Made by a program: the position numbers and the translations under genes. Below, one piece after another: positions 36,294 to 43,197 of a stretch of DNA of 64,000 bases (its first letter is position 1; the number at the start of each line of letters is the position of its first letter). The stretch is from Alphaproteobacteria bacterium. Lineage in GTDB: Bacteria > Pseudomonadota > Alphaproteobacteria > RF32 > CAG-239. A model generated the notes under the pieces. That model did not search any database, was not told the DNA's origin, and saw nothing but the letters and a program-made list of their open reading frames with translations. Where the stretch lies: NCBI GenBank assembly GCA_028706255.1, contig JAQWBS010000004.1:54006-118005 (forward strand). The letters run 5' to 3'.

Positions 36294-37454
36294 ATGAGTC
36301 AGGACCCAAAAGAATATTATAAAATTTTAGAAGTTTCGCCACAAGCAAGCGACTCTGAAATTAAGCATAATTACCGTCAAATTGCCAAAGTTTGGCACCC
36401 TGACCAGAATGAATCTGAAGATGCTTTGGAAATGTTTCAAAAAATTGCTGTGGCTTATGATGTTTTGAAAGATGAAAAAAAACGTCTAACCTATGATTTG
36501 CTTTCAATGATTTATACGGCAAAAGATTTTCCTGAAATGTTTTCTCTGAAGACATACAAAAATAAAAAAGGACAAGAAGATTTAGGCATTAGAAGTTTAC
36601 GTCAGGAAACGGTCATTGGAAAAATTTATAATTTCCGCTTAAAAAATGATGAGGAAATTTGCAGCTTTAGCGAGGCAAAAGCAAGTGTATTTAAGGCTTC
36701 CCTCATCAACTGGTTATTGGGTTGGTGGTCTGTGAAGGGCTTTTTAGTGAATCTGAAAGTAATTTTCAAAAACATTTTTCAAATTGGTAAAAACACCCAA
36801 GATAATTTGCGACTCTTGATTCATAACGCTTTGGCATATCAACAAGAAGATAAAAATGAACAGGCTTTTCTTTCAGGGGTTACGGCTTTATCTTATGCCT
36901 CATCATCTGAGAAAAAACTGATTAAAAGATTTTTAGAAGGGCTTAAAATTACGCCTCAATATAAACCGCAGGCTTGGAATTTTGGGCTTTTAAAATTGAT
37001 TCAGCTTATCATTCCTTTTGGTTTGTTTTTAACACTAGCTCTTTCGATTCCTAAGAAGCAACTTAATCTAGGTGAATTTTATCAGAATTTGACTAAGGAT
37101 AAAGAAATTAATTACTATCAAGAAGTTAAGCATATGAGGGGAAGACGTGGGGTTGATGATGTTGTGGTGGCAAAAGTTTTTGACATTCCCGTTGATACCA
37201 GAAACGATGCTTATTTATTTCATGTAAACGAAAAAACGAAGGTATTATTTGCTGCGGGAGAAGAATTTGATGTGGTGGCTGTGGTTGAGAAATCGACAAC
37301 AGTTCGTGTAACAGGATATACACCAGATAAGGTATGGTATCGGATTATGCTTGATGATGGACAAATGGGTTTTGTCCGAGGAAATCTTTTGAAAAAAGGC
37401 ATCGGGAAGGAAATTCCCGAGGATAGTAAGATATATAATCGAGAAATTAGATAA
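36294..37454 (+). CDS. J-domain protein with membrane helix and SH3-like tail
   Basis: 386 aa from ATG 36294. Residues 7-68 form a J-domain (YYKILEVSPQASDSEIKHNYRQIAKVWHPDQN, with HPD; then AYDVLKDEKKRLTYD), so it should engage DnaK. The middle has hydrophobic segments at about 135-160 and 233-252. The last 80 residues (NEKTKVLFAAGEEFDVVAVVEKSTTVRVTGYTPDKVWYRIMLDDGQMGFVRGNLLK) form a bacterial SH3 domain. Not a canonical DnaJ (no G/F or zinc region). It is 15 bp after the FliK-like gene, so a flagellar or envelope co-chaperone role is possible. Confidence 0.8.
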   Translation: MSQDPKEYYKILEVSPQASDSEIKHNYRQIAKVWHPDQNESEDALEMFQKIAVAYDVLKDEKKRLTYDLLSMIYTAKDFPEMFSLKTYKNKKGQEDLGIRSLRQETVIGKIYNFRLKNDEEICSFSEAKASVFKASLINWLLGWWSVKGFLVNLKVIFKNIFQIGKNTQDNLRLLIHNALAYQQEDKNEQAFLSGVTALSYASSSEKKLIKRFLEGLKITPQYKPQAWNFGLLKLIQLIIPFGLFLTLALSIPKKQLNLGEFYQNLTKDKEINYYQEVKHMRGRRGVDDVVVAKVFDIPVDTRNDAYLFHVNEKTKVLFAAGEEFDVVAVVEKSTTVRVTGYTPDKVWYRIMLDDGQMGFVRGNLLKKGIGKEIPEDSKIYNREIR

Positions 37455-37473
37455 ATTTTTGTCTATTTTAGGG

Positions 37474-37502
37474 TTGACAGTGTAAAAATCCTATTATAAA
37501 AT
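37474..37502 (+). promoter_or_regulatory. Sigma-70-type promoter for 37547 gene
   Basis: TTGACA, 17-bp spacer, TAAAAT; the start codon is 45 bp downstream of the -10. Confidence 0.65.
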
Positions 37503-37546
37503 TTTAAGTGTTAATTTATTTATTAATTTTTAATTATTAGCCGTAT

Positions 37547-37963
37547 ATGAACACAATGATTTTTGCAGAAGAAGTTCTAGATGGATTTCCTGTTCTTTAT
37601 TCAAGTGAGTTAGATGATTTTTCTTTGTTGCCAGAGTATGGAGAGGTAGTTGAATTAGAACCATTTAATGGTTTGCGGATTATCTCTAAAGAACAGAAGA
37701 AAGAAGGTGCAATTGACAGGCTTGAAAAATACAAAAGCTTTAGATTGAATCAAAAAATCTCTTTGCGATATCGAGATTTGCCTTTGAAAATTAAACTGAA
37801 ACCGAGTGAGTTTGTTTTGCTTGGTGTGAAGAAAAAACTAAAAGAGTTTAACCAAAGATTTTTCAGTTATGGCAAGAACTTTGCAGACGAAATCCTTTCT
37901 TTGAAAGTTATCTTCATCATGAAGGATAATGGGAAAACAAAAGTCTATTTTCAAGTTGAGTGA
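37547..37963 (+). CDS. Hypothetical small protein
   Basis: 138 aa, soluble, no signal peptide. Begins MNTMIFAEEVLDGFPVLYSSELDDFSLLPEYGE; later LNQKISLRYRDLPLKIKLKPSEFVLLGVKKKLKEF and a short C-terminal beta strand pair (KVIFIMKDNGKTKVYFQVE). No family recognised. It has its own promoter and terminator. Confidence 0.7.
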   Translation: MNTMIFAEEVLDGFPVLYSSELDDFSLLPEYGEVVELEPFNGLRIISKEQKKEGAIDRLEKYKSFRLNQKISLRYRDLPLKIKLKPSEFVLLGVKKKLKEFNQRFFSYGKNFADEILSLKVIFIMKDNGKTKVYFQVE

Positions 37964-37997
37964 AAACAATTTTGTGTTTAACTAAAAAAAGAATTAC

Positions 37998-38025
37998 AGA
38001 GGCGTTTAACTGCGCCTCTTTTTTT
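37998..38025 (+). terminator. Terminator after 37547 gene
   Basis: AGAGGCG/CGCCTCT stem, 8-nt loop, then T7. Confidence 0.9.
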
Positions 38026-38040
38026 ATGGCTATGATTTTT

Positions 38041-38835
38041 TTAGTCTTCAGGTTTAATGATGACTTGTTCGGCGTGAATGGCAAGTCCTGTTTGGTCGTC
38101 TGTTTCAATGAAAATGCCACAAACAGTGCCTTTTCCTTCAGCTGGAACTAGTCTTCCGGCATTCGCCTTACCCAGAAGTCTGTCAACGGGTTGTTCGTGA
38201 TTAAATCCTAAAACGGAGTCGTAATCTCCACACATGCCAACATCTGTTTGATAAGCAGTGCCTTTATTTAAAATTCTGACATCACTTGTTGGAACGTGCG
38301 TATGCGTGCCAACAACCGCAGAAACTCTGCCGTTTAGATAATATCCCACAGAAAGTTTTTCAGAAGTAGCTTCGGCATGAATGTCAACAAAAATGGCATG
38401 AATGTTTTTGCCTAAATGATAATCTTTCAACAGATTATCAATGGCATGGAGTGGGTTATCCATTGGTTCCATAAAAATACGACCTTGGAGTTGAACAATG
38501 AGAATCTTTCTGCCATTTAAAAGCTCAATTTCGCAAAAGCCTTTCCCTGGAGATTTAGGTGGAAAATTAAGCGGGCGAATGAGTTTTTTACACGAATCCA
38601 TATAAGGCAGAATTTCAATCTTTCTGAAAGCATGATTTCCTGTGGTGATGGCATCAATGCCTTTGGCAAAAAATTCTTCACACATTTTTTGAGTGATGCC
38701 AAAACCATGTGCCGCATTTTCACCATTAATGATGAAAACGTCTGGCTCATATTTTTGTTTGATGAGGTCATAGTTGTCTAAAACCGCCTCTCTGCCGGCT
38801 CTACCGACAATGTCACCACAATATATTATCTTCAT
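38041..38835 (-). CDS. ymdB: YmdB-family metallophosphoesterase (TIGR00282)
   Basis: 264 aa. Start ATG 38835 (AGGAATAAAC upstream); the track's 17 extra codons run through the 6S terminator and are not real. Metal-binding plan: MKIIYCGDIVGRAGREAV (Asp), NGENAAHGFG (Asn/Glu), TGNHAF (Asn/His), FVDIHAEATSE (Glu) and VVGTHTHVPTSD (His-x-His), then DVGMCGDYDSVLGF. YmdB is a cyclic-nucleotide phosphodiesterase in Bacillus. Its promoter appears to overlap the 6S RNA terminator. Confidence 0.94.
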   Translation of the reverse strand: MKIIYCGDIVGRAGREAVLDNYDLIKQKYEPDVFIINGENAAHGFGITQKMCEEFFAKGIDAITTGNHAFRKIEILPYMDSCKKLIRPLNFPPKSPGKGFCEIELLNGRKILIVQLQGRIFMEPMDNPLHAIDNLLKDYHLGKNIHAIFVDIHAEATSEKLSVGYYLNGRVSAVVGTHTHVPTSDVRILNKGTAYQTDVGMCGDYDSVLGFNHEQPVDRLLGKANAGRLVPAEGKGTVCGIFIETDDQTGLAIHAEQVIIKPED

Positions 38836-38850
38836 GTTTATTCCTGTTTT

Positions 38851-38884
38851 TTTCAAAAAAATACCCCATAAAAAATGGGGTGTC
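38851..38884 (-). promoter_or_regulatory. 6S RNA terminator overlapping a ymdB promoter
   Basis: On the minus strand a hairpin ACCCCAT/ATGGGGT with a T tract terminates the 6S RNA. The same bases read TTGACA-N17-TATTTT, a sigma-70 promoter whose 17-bp spacer is the hairpin itself, and transcription from it would give a leader of about 20 nt containing the ymdB ribosome site. Confidence 0.7.
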
Positions 38885-38885
38885 A

Positions 38886-39049
38886 AGAGGGGCCATCTGA
38901 CCGTAATAATACATTCTAATCACGAACCGCAAAAACAAAGTGGGTATCATATAATCAGGCCACGGCCTGAACAGAGACGACTCCCTTACATAAAATGTTG
39001 GCTCGGAAGATCTGCGGAAAACTACCTGAAAGACAGCTCACCCTCCCAT
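38886..39049 (-). ncRNA. ssrS: 6S RNA (ssrS)
   Basis: About 164 nt on the minus strand between zapA and ymdB, a position where alphaproteobacterial 6S RNA is often found. It shows the central-bubble pattern (CTTCCGAGCCAACATTTTATG), a long apical arm with a perfect CAGGCCGTGGCCTG tip hairpin, and closing-stem arms GGAGGG...CCCCTC around TGAGC and GGTCAGATGG. It has its own TTGTAA-N17-TATATT promoter and a terminator. 6S RNA binds the house-keeping RNA polymerase holoenzyme. Ends are estimated. Confidence 0.75.
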
Positions 39050-39055
39050 AGGGAT

Positions 39056-39084
39056 AATATATATCATTTAGAGGCTGTTTACAA
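39056..39084 (-). promoter_or_regulatory. 6S RNA promoter
   Basis: Minus strand TTGTAA (39084-39079), 17-bp spacer, TATATT (39061-39056), overlapping the 3' end of zapA. Confidence 0.65.
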
Positions 39085-39391
39085 TAGAATTTATTTTTTT
39101 TGTTAGTGAATTAATTTCTTCTGCAACAAGCTTGTCTTGTTCTTTCAAAAGTTCGGTTTCTTTTTCGGACTGTGAAGAAGTTTCAAGCTTTTTCTTGGTT
39201 TCTGTTAGTTCATCAGCAAGCAATAAGCCGACCATTGCCAAAAGCATTCCTTCGTTGACTTGTGTTGTGCCACCGATTTGTTTTGCTTTCTCGTCTAAAA
39301 CTTGTGAGAGCTTAATGATGCGAGATTCTTGCCCGTCTTCACAGACAATTGCATATTCTCTTGAATTAATTGTTATAGTTACTTGTGCCAT
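39068..39391 (-). CDS. zapA: Cell division protein ZapA
   Basis: 107 aa, FtsZ-ring cross-linking protein. MAQVTITINSREYAIVCEDGQE is the small beta/alpha head; RIIKLSQVLDEKAKQIGG and MLLAMVGLLLADELTETKKKLE fit the family, and the rest is the coiled-coil tail. It overlaps the upstream coiled-coil gene by 26 bp, so the two are translationally coupled; 6S RNA follows. Confidence 0.92.
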   Translation of the reverse strand: MAQVTITINSREYAIVCEDGQESRIIKLSQVLDEKAKQIGGTTQVNEGMLLAMVGLLLADELTETKKKLETSSQSEKETELLKEQDKLVAEEINSLTKKINSIVNSL

Positions 39392-39623
39392 CTTCTTCGA
39401 AAACTTTATCTAATTTTTTGATGATTTCATCAATGTTGTTTATAATTTCTTTTGCGGAGGATTTGAGCTGTTGATTTTTCTTTTCGCTCACTTCCAGTTC
39501 TTTATGTTGCTGTTTCGCATCATCTTGTTTGGTTTTCAGGGTTTGTTCTAAATTTGTAAGGGCTTGGTTTAATTCCGACAAAGCACTTGCAGTTTGATTA
39601 AACTTAAATTTATTCTCTTCCAT
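39366..39623 (-). CDS. DUF4164-like coiled-coil protein
   Basis: 85 aa from the ATG at 39623 (MEENKFKFNQTASALSELNQ); the ORF track's extra 103 codons are antisense to the next gene and not coding. Nearly all one coiled coil (LNQALTNLEQTLKTKQDDAKQQHKELEVSEKKNQQLKSSAKEI), with the C-terminal helix continuing as IDEIIKKLDKVFEE. Small coiled-coil proteins of this type precede zapA in many alphaproteobacteria and may be its partner (inference). Confidence 0.75.
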   Translation of the reverse strand: MEENKFKFNQTASALSELNQALTNLEQTLKTKQDDAKQQHKELEVSEKKNQQLKSSAKEIINNIDEIIKKLDKVFEEDGTSNYNN

Positions 39624-39708
39624 GCAAATTTCTCTTTCATTTCGAGGATTATTCCCATATATTAGGCATAATGATATATGTTTAATGTAAATTTTCAAGA
39701 ATAAATAT

Positions 39709-40257
39709 ATGACAATAAGAAAAAATATAATAAAAATTGAACAAGAGAATTTTGAACTTTTGAAAAATGATGAAATTGAGTGTTTTTTGTTGGCAAATTC
39801 TCTTCCTGAAGCTTTTGTGAAAAGCTTTAAAAAACAAGCGGAAAGTTTAGATAAAATTGTGTTGGCAGAGGGTGAAGCCTTTTTTATGCAACATAAAGCT
39901 TTCTTTGATGGGTTGATTGTGGATTTAAGCAAAAGTGAAGCAATAAAAGATGAAATGCAAAACTTGCGTGAAACTGTGGGAAAGGAAACCTTTTTAGGCG
40001 TTATCTCACGTCCAAGACGTCATGAAGCAATGATTGTTAGTGAAAATGAGCCCGACTTTATTGTGTTTAAAGTTTGGTGCGATGGGTTTGAGCGTCAGAA
40101 AGAGCTTCTTGATTGGTATGGTGAGTTTTTTCTCATTCAACAAGCGGCATATTTGATGGATGATGATATTGAGCTTTCTCAAGTGTCTTCCGACATAATC
40201 ATTTTAAATGAAAAAAATTTTAAGATTTTAGTTGATAAAAAACAAAGTTTAGATTAG
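39709..40257 (+). CDS. Hypothetical protein, divergent from zapA operon
   Basis: 182 aa, soluble and acidic, no signal peptide or known motif. MTIRKNIIKIEQENFELLKND; later GVISRPRRHEAMIVSENEPDFIVFKVWCDGFERQKELLDWYGEFFLI. The second half looks alpha/beta. Its start lies 85 bp from the divergent coiled-coil gene, so the pair shares a promoter region. No family recognised. Confidence 0.7.
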   Translation: MTIRKNIIKIEQENFELLKNDEIECFLLANSLPEAFVKSFKKQAESLDKIVLAEGEAFFMQHKAFFDGLIVDLSKSEAIKDEMQNLRETVGKETFLGVISRPRRHEAMIVSENEPDFIVFKVWCDGFERQKELLDWYGEFFLIQQAAYLMDDDIELSQVSSDIIILNEKNFKILVDKKQSLD

Positions 40258-40301
40258 TTTGCTAACTAATTGAAATATGTATTTGATTTATGGAGAGTAG
40301 A

Positions 40302-40865
40302 ATGAAGCAATTAGCAGGTGCAATCAGAATTGGTTGGGTAATTGAATATAAAGGTAAACCTTGGACAGTAACAAAAGCACAACACATTAAGCCAGGTAAG
40401 GGCGGTGCGTTTATGCAAGTTGAAATGAAAGCTGTTGAAGAAGGCACAAAAACCAACGAAAGATTTAGAACTGAAGACACTGTTGAAAAGTTGATGGTTG
40501 AAGAAAAGAAATGTCAATTTTTGTTTGAAGATGCAACTGGTTTAACTTTTATGGAAGGCGAAACTTACGAACAATTCACAATGCCTGAAGACATTTTGGG
40601 AGATGCTCGTCCTTTCTTGGCAGATGGAATGGAAGTTTACATTAACTTTATTTCAGAGAAACCTGTTTCTGTTGAATTGCCACAAAACGTTGTTTGCACA
40701 GTTGTTGAAACTGAGCCTGTTCTTAAAGGACAAACTGCAACAGGGTCTTATAAACCAGCTATTTTGGATAATGGTGTGCGTGTGACTGTTCCTCCTTTTG
40801 TTGGCGTTGATGACAAAATTGTTGTTTCAACTGCTGAATTCACTTACGTTGAGAGAGCAAAATAA
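40302..40865 (+). CDS. efp: Elongation factor P
   Basis: 187 aa, three beta-barrel domains; rescues ribosomes stalled at proline runs. The start is ATG 40302 (GGAG 7 nt upstream). KPWTVTKAQHIKPGKGGAF carries the modified lysine (Lys33, equivalent to Lys34 of E. coli). AFMQVEMKAVEEGTKTNERF, TYEQFTMPEDILGDARPFLADGMEVYINF and the C-terminal KPAILDNGVRVTVPPFV are typical. The stop TAA overlaps the next ATG (TAATG), a coupled pair. The modification enzymes are not in the window. Confidence 0.97.
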   Translation: MKQLAGAIRIGWVIEYKGKPWTVTKAQHIKPGKGGAFMQVEMKAVEEGTKTNERFRTEDTVEKLMVEEKKCQFLFEDATGLTFMEGETYEQFTMPEDILGDARPFLADGMEVYINFISEKPVSVELPQNVVCTVVETEPVLKGQTATGSYKPAILDNGVRVTVPPFVGVDDKIVVSTAEFTYVERAK

Positions 40866-41635
40866 TGGCTTATGTTTCACCGACTTTAAATTTACTTATT
40901 ACGGTTGTTAAAAAAGCAACCAATGCGCTTAACAGAGATTTCAGTGAAATCGAACGTTTGCAATCTTCCATTAAAGGATATCAAAATTTTGTGATTGCGG
41001 CTTATGAAAAAGTTGAAAAAAACTTGCGTTTTGAATTCAACAAGATGAAACCTGATTTGCAAATTTCAAAAGAACTTTTAGCTAACCCACAAGGAAACTA
41101 TCTTTTGGTTTCTCCAATTGATGGCGTTGAAAACTTCTCTCGTGGGATTAGCTATTTTTCAACGACTGCAGCTCTTTTAGATGCAAATAATAATGTTTTG
41201 GCGGCTGTGGTTTATAACCCAGCAATTGACGAAATGTATTTTGCAGAAAAAGGCAATGGTGCATTCAAAGAAGGATTCAGAAGTATTGAGCGTTTGCGTG
41301 TGACTGCAAACAAAGATTTGGAAAAATCTTTTGTTTTGACCTCTTCTCATGCAGCTCGTTTTTCTGAAGCAACTTTTGTCAGAAGTTTTGGTTCTGTTGC
41401 TTTGGAAATGGCATATCTTGCAGCTGGAAAAGCAGATGTTGTGGTTAGAGCTGAAAATAGTGTTGCAGGATTAGCAGCGGGTATGATATTAGTGAAAGAA
41501 GCTGGTGGATATGTTTTTGAAATTAATCAGAAAGATATTAAGTCTGAAGATTTGAAAAAAGTTTTGGCTGGACGCAGTGTTTTGGCTGTGAACGGTGCTT
41601 TAAGCAAGAAAGTTTATGATTTGGTTAACCCGTAA
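40865..41635 (+). CDS. Inositol monophosphatase-family protein, active site degenerate
   Basis: 256 aa with the IMPase fold (SuhB-like), coupled to efp by a TAATG overlap. Catalytic IMPases have GEE, DPxDGTxNF and WDxAAG motifs. Here the region of GEE is QISKEL, motif A is LLVSPIDGVENF (Ser83 replaces the first metal-binding Asp), and motif B is SVAGLAAGMILVKEAGG (the Trp-Asp pair is lost). The fold-defining residues (second Asp, AAG, EAGG) persist. It is therefore unlikely to be a working metal phosphatase; SuhB also has non-enzymatic roles in transcription, which may be what is retained. Confidence 0.82.
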   Translation: MAYVSPTLNLLITVVKKATNALNRDFSEIERLQSSIKGYQNFVIAAYEKVEKNLRFEFNKMKPDLQISKELLANPQGNYLLVSPIDGVENFSRGISYFSTTAALLDANNNVLAAVVYNPAIDEMYFAEKGNGAFKEGFRSIERLRVTANKDLEKSFVLTSSHAARFSEATFVRSFGSVALEMAYLAAGKADVVVRAENSVAGLAAGMILVKEAGGYVFEINQKDIKSEDLKKVLAGRSVLAVNGALSKKVYDLVNP

Positions 41636-41658
41636 TTACTTTTTTTAAGGGGTGAGAA

Positions 41659-42753
41659 ATGAAGAAGAATTTAGTTGCATTAATGGTTATGAGTCTTTTG
41701 GTTGGAACTTCCACAAAAGTTTTTGCTCAAGACGAAGTTACAATTGATTTGTCAGTTTTGGAAGGGCTTGGTGGTAATTCATCTGAGGCTGTTCAGCCTG
41801 TTGCCCAAGTTAATTTTCAAACAGTTGAAGTTGCTGCACCTGTTGTTGCAGAGCCTTCTCAAAAATCTGTTAGTACCTTGCTTAATCTTCCACCACTTCA
41901 ACCAAAATTTCCAGTTGTGAAGCCTCAGCCTAAGAAAAAAATTGTGGCTAAGAAGGTAAAACCTGCTCCTAAAAAAGTTGTTAAAGAAGAAAAAAATCCT
42001 TTCACGAAGAGTCAGATCGTTGAATGTCAAACCTATTTTGCTGAAAAAGAAAAAGCGCAACTTTCAAATGTTGATAGAATCATTCAAGAATATGAAGAAA
42101 ATAAAGCTTTAGAACAAGAACTTGCGACAATGAAAGCGGAAGATGTGGCCGTTGTTGAAACGCCTGTTGAACCAGTCGCTGAGCCTGCACCAGAAGTTGT
42201 CGTTCCTGTTGAGGACGTTATTCCAGCTTCTGAATCAGTTGCTGAAGTTGCTCCTGTTGAGTCAGTTGTGACAGAACCAGTTGCTGAAGCTGTTCCGGAA
42301 GTTATTACGCCTGTTGCTGAGACAACTCCAGTAGAACCTGTCGTTGAAGCAGTTATGCCTGCTGAAGTTCCTGTACCAGTAGCGGAATCTGTGGAAAAAG
42401 TTGTTGCTGCACCTGTTGCAGAACTGGTTGTAGAAGCTCCCGCTGATGATTTCTTTACAAACTCAATTCAGTTTGCCGAAGGTGTCACAACTTTGACTGA
42501 AGTTGATAAGGTGAAGATTAATTCAATTATGAGCAGATTCGAAAATCCTTACGGAAATAAAATTGGAATCATTGCTTATAATCTTGATAATGGTCAAGAT
42601 AGCTTCAAAAGAAAAAGAGAATGTTTGAATCGTGCAACTGAAATTAGGTCATATTTGCTTTCTCAAGGCTATAAAGAGTTCAAAATCAAAGTTGTTAATG
42701 TTGATGATAGCTCAGACAGAATTAATATGATTGAAATTGACGAGCTTTTGTAG
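41659..42753 (+). CDS. Envelope protein with OmpA-like C-terminus
   Basis: 364 aa. Signal peptide (KVFA, residues to about 23), a Lys/Pro-rich basic stretch (about 85-115), a long Val/Pro/Glu-rich linker (about 155-270) that probably spans the periplasm, and a C-terminal OmpA-like domain (IQFAEGVTTLTEVDKVKINSIMSRFENPYGNKIGIIAYNLDNGQDSFKRKRECLNRATEIRSYLLSQGYKEFKIKVVNV), which binds peptidoglycan in this family. 23 bp after the IMPase homologue; RBS GGGGTG. Confidence 0.82.
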   Translation: MKKNLVALMVMSLLVGTSTKVFAQDEVTIDLSVLEGLGGNSSEAVQPVAQVNFQTVEVAAPVVAEPSQKSVSTLLNLPPLQPKFPVVKPQPKKKIVAKKVKPAPKKVVKEEKNPFTKSQIVECQTYFAEKEKAQLSNVDRIIQEYEENKALEQELATMKAEDVAVVETPVEPVAEPAPEVVVPVEDVIPASESVAEVAPVESVVTEPVAEAVPEVITPVAETTPVEPVVEAVMPAEVPVPVAESVEKVVAAPVAELVVEAPADDFFTNSIQFAEGVTTLTEVDKVKINSIMSRFENPYGNKIGIIAYNLDNGQDSFKRKRECLNRATEIRSYLLSQGYKEFKIKVVNVDDSSDRINMIEIDELL

Positions 42754-42812
42754 GTCTTGAATTTCACTCTGATTTTAGATAAGAAAAAAAATTAAAAAAA
42801 TCAAAATTAATA

Positions 42813-42841
42813 CTTGCTTAATTCATTTGGCTAATGTATAA
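42813..42841 (+). promoter_or_regulatory. Sigma-70-type promoter for rpmE
   Basis: TTGCTT (42813-42818), 17-bp spacer, TATAAG (42836-42841). The same TTGCTT-N17-TATA form precedes rpoZ. Confidence 0.72.
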
Positions 42842-42879
42842 GTACGATAAATTTTGAGTTTATGTTGGAGAATTTAATA

Positions 42880-43116
42880 ATGAAAAAGGGTATACATCCA
42901 GATTATCACGAAATTACTTATGTAATGACTGATGGAACAGAATATAAAGTTAAGTCTACTTGGGGTAAGGCTGGCGACAAGATGAATCTTGAAGTTGATC
43001 CTAAATCTCACCCAGTTTGGACTGGCGTTCACCGTATGATTGACACTGGTGGTCAATTGTCTAAGTTTAAGAGCAAATTTGGTGCTTTCGGACTTAAAGC
43101 CGGCGATAATAATTAA
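42880..43116 (+). CDS. rpmE: 50S ribosomal protein L31
   Basis: 78 aa from the ATG at 42880 (GGAG upstream). [29 protein letters not shown]...[32 protein letters not shown] is diagnostic. The CxxC zinc ligands of the zinc-binding paralogue are absent, so this is the zinc-independent type. Own promoter and a strong terminator. Confidence 0.95.
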   Translation: MKKGIHPDYHEITYVMTDGTEYKVKSTWGKAGDKMNLEVDPKSHPVWTGVHRMIDTGGQLSKFKSKFGAFGLKAGDNN

Positions 43117-43144
43117 TTATCATTCAATTTATTTATTGAATTTT

Positions 43145-43180
43145 AACCCTAAGCTTATAAGATATGCTTAGGGTTTTTTA
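43145..43180 (+). terminator. rpmE terminator
   Basis: AACCCTAAGC/GCTTAGGGTT 10-bp stem followed by T6. Confidence 0.93.
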
Positions 43181-43197
43181 TATATGGTAAGAAAAAA

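Noticed and set aside
36294-36498. J-domain gene as the house-keeping dnaJ
   Set aside because: No Gly/Phe-rich region or zinc CxxCxGxG repeats follow the J-domain; the rest is membrane and SH3-like.
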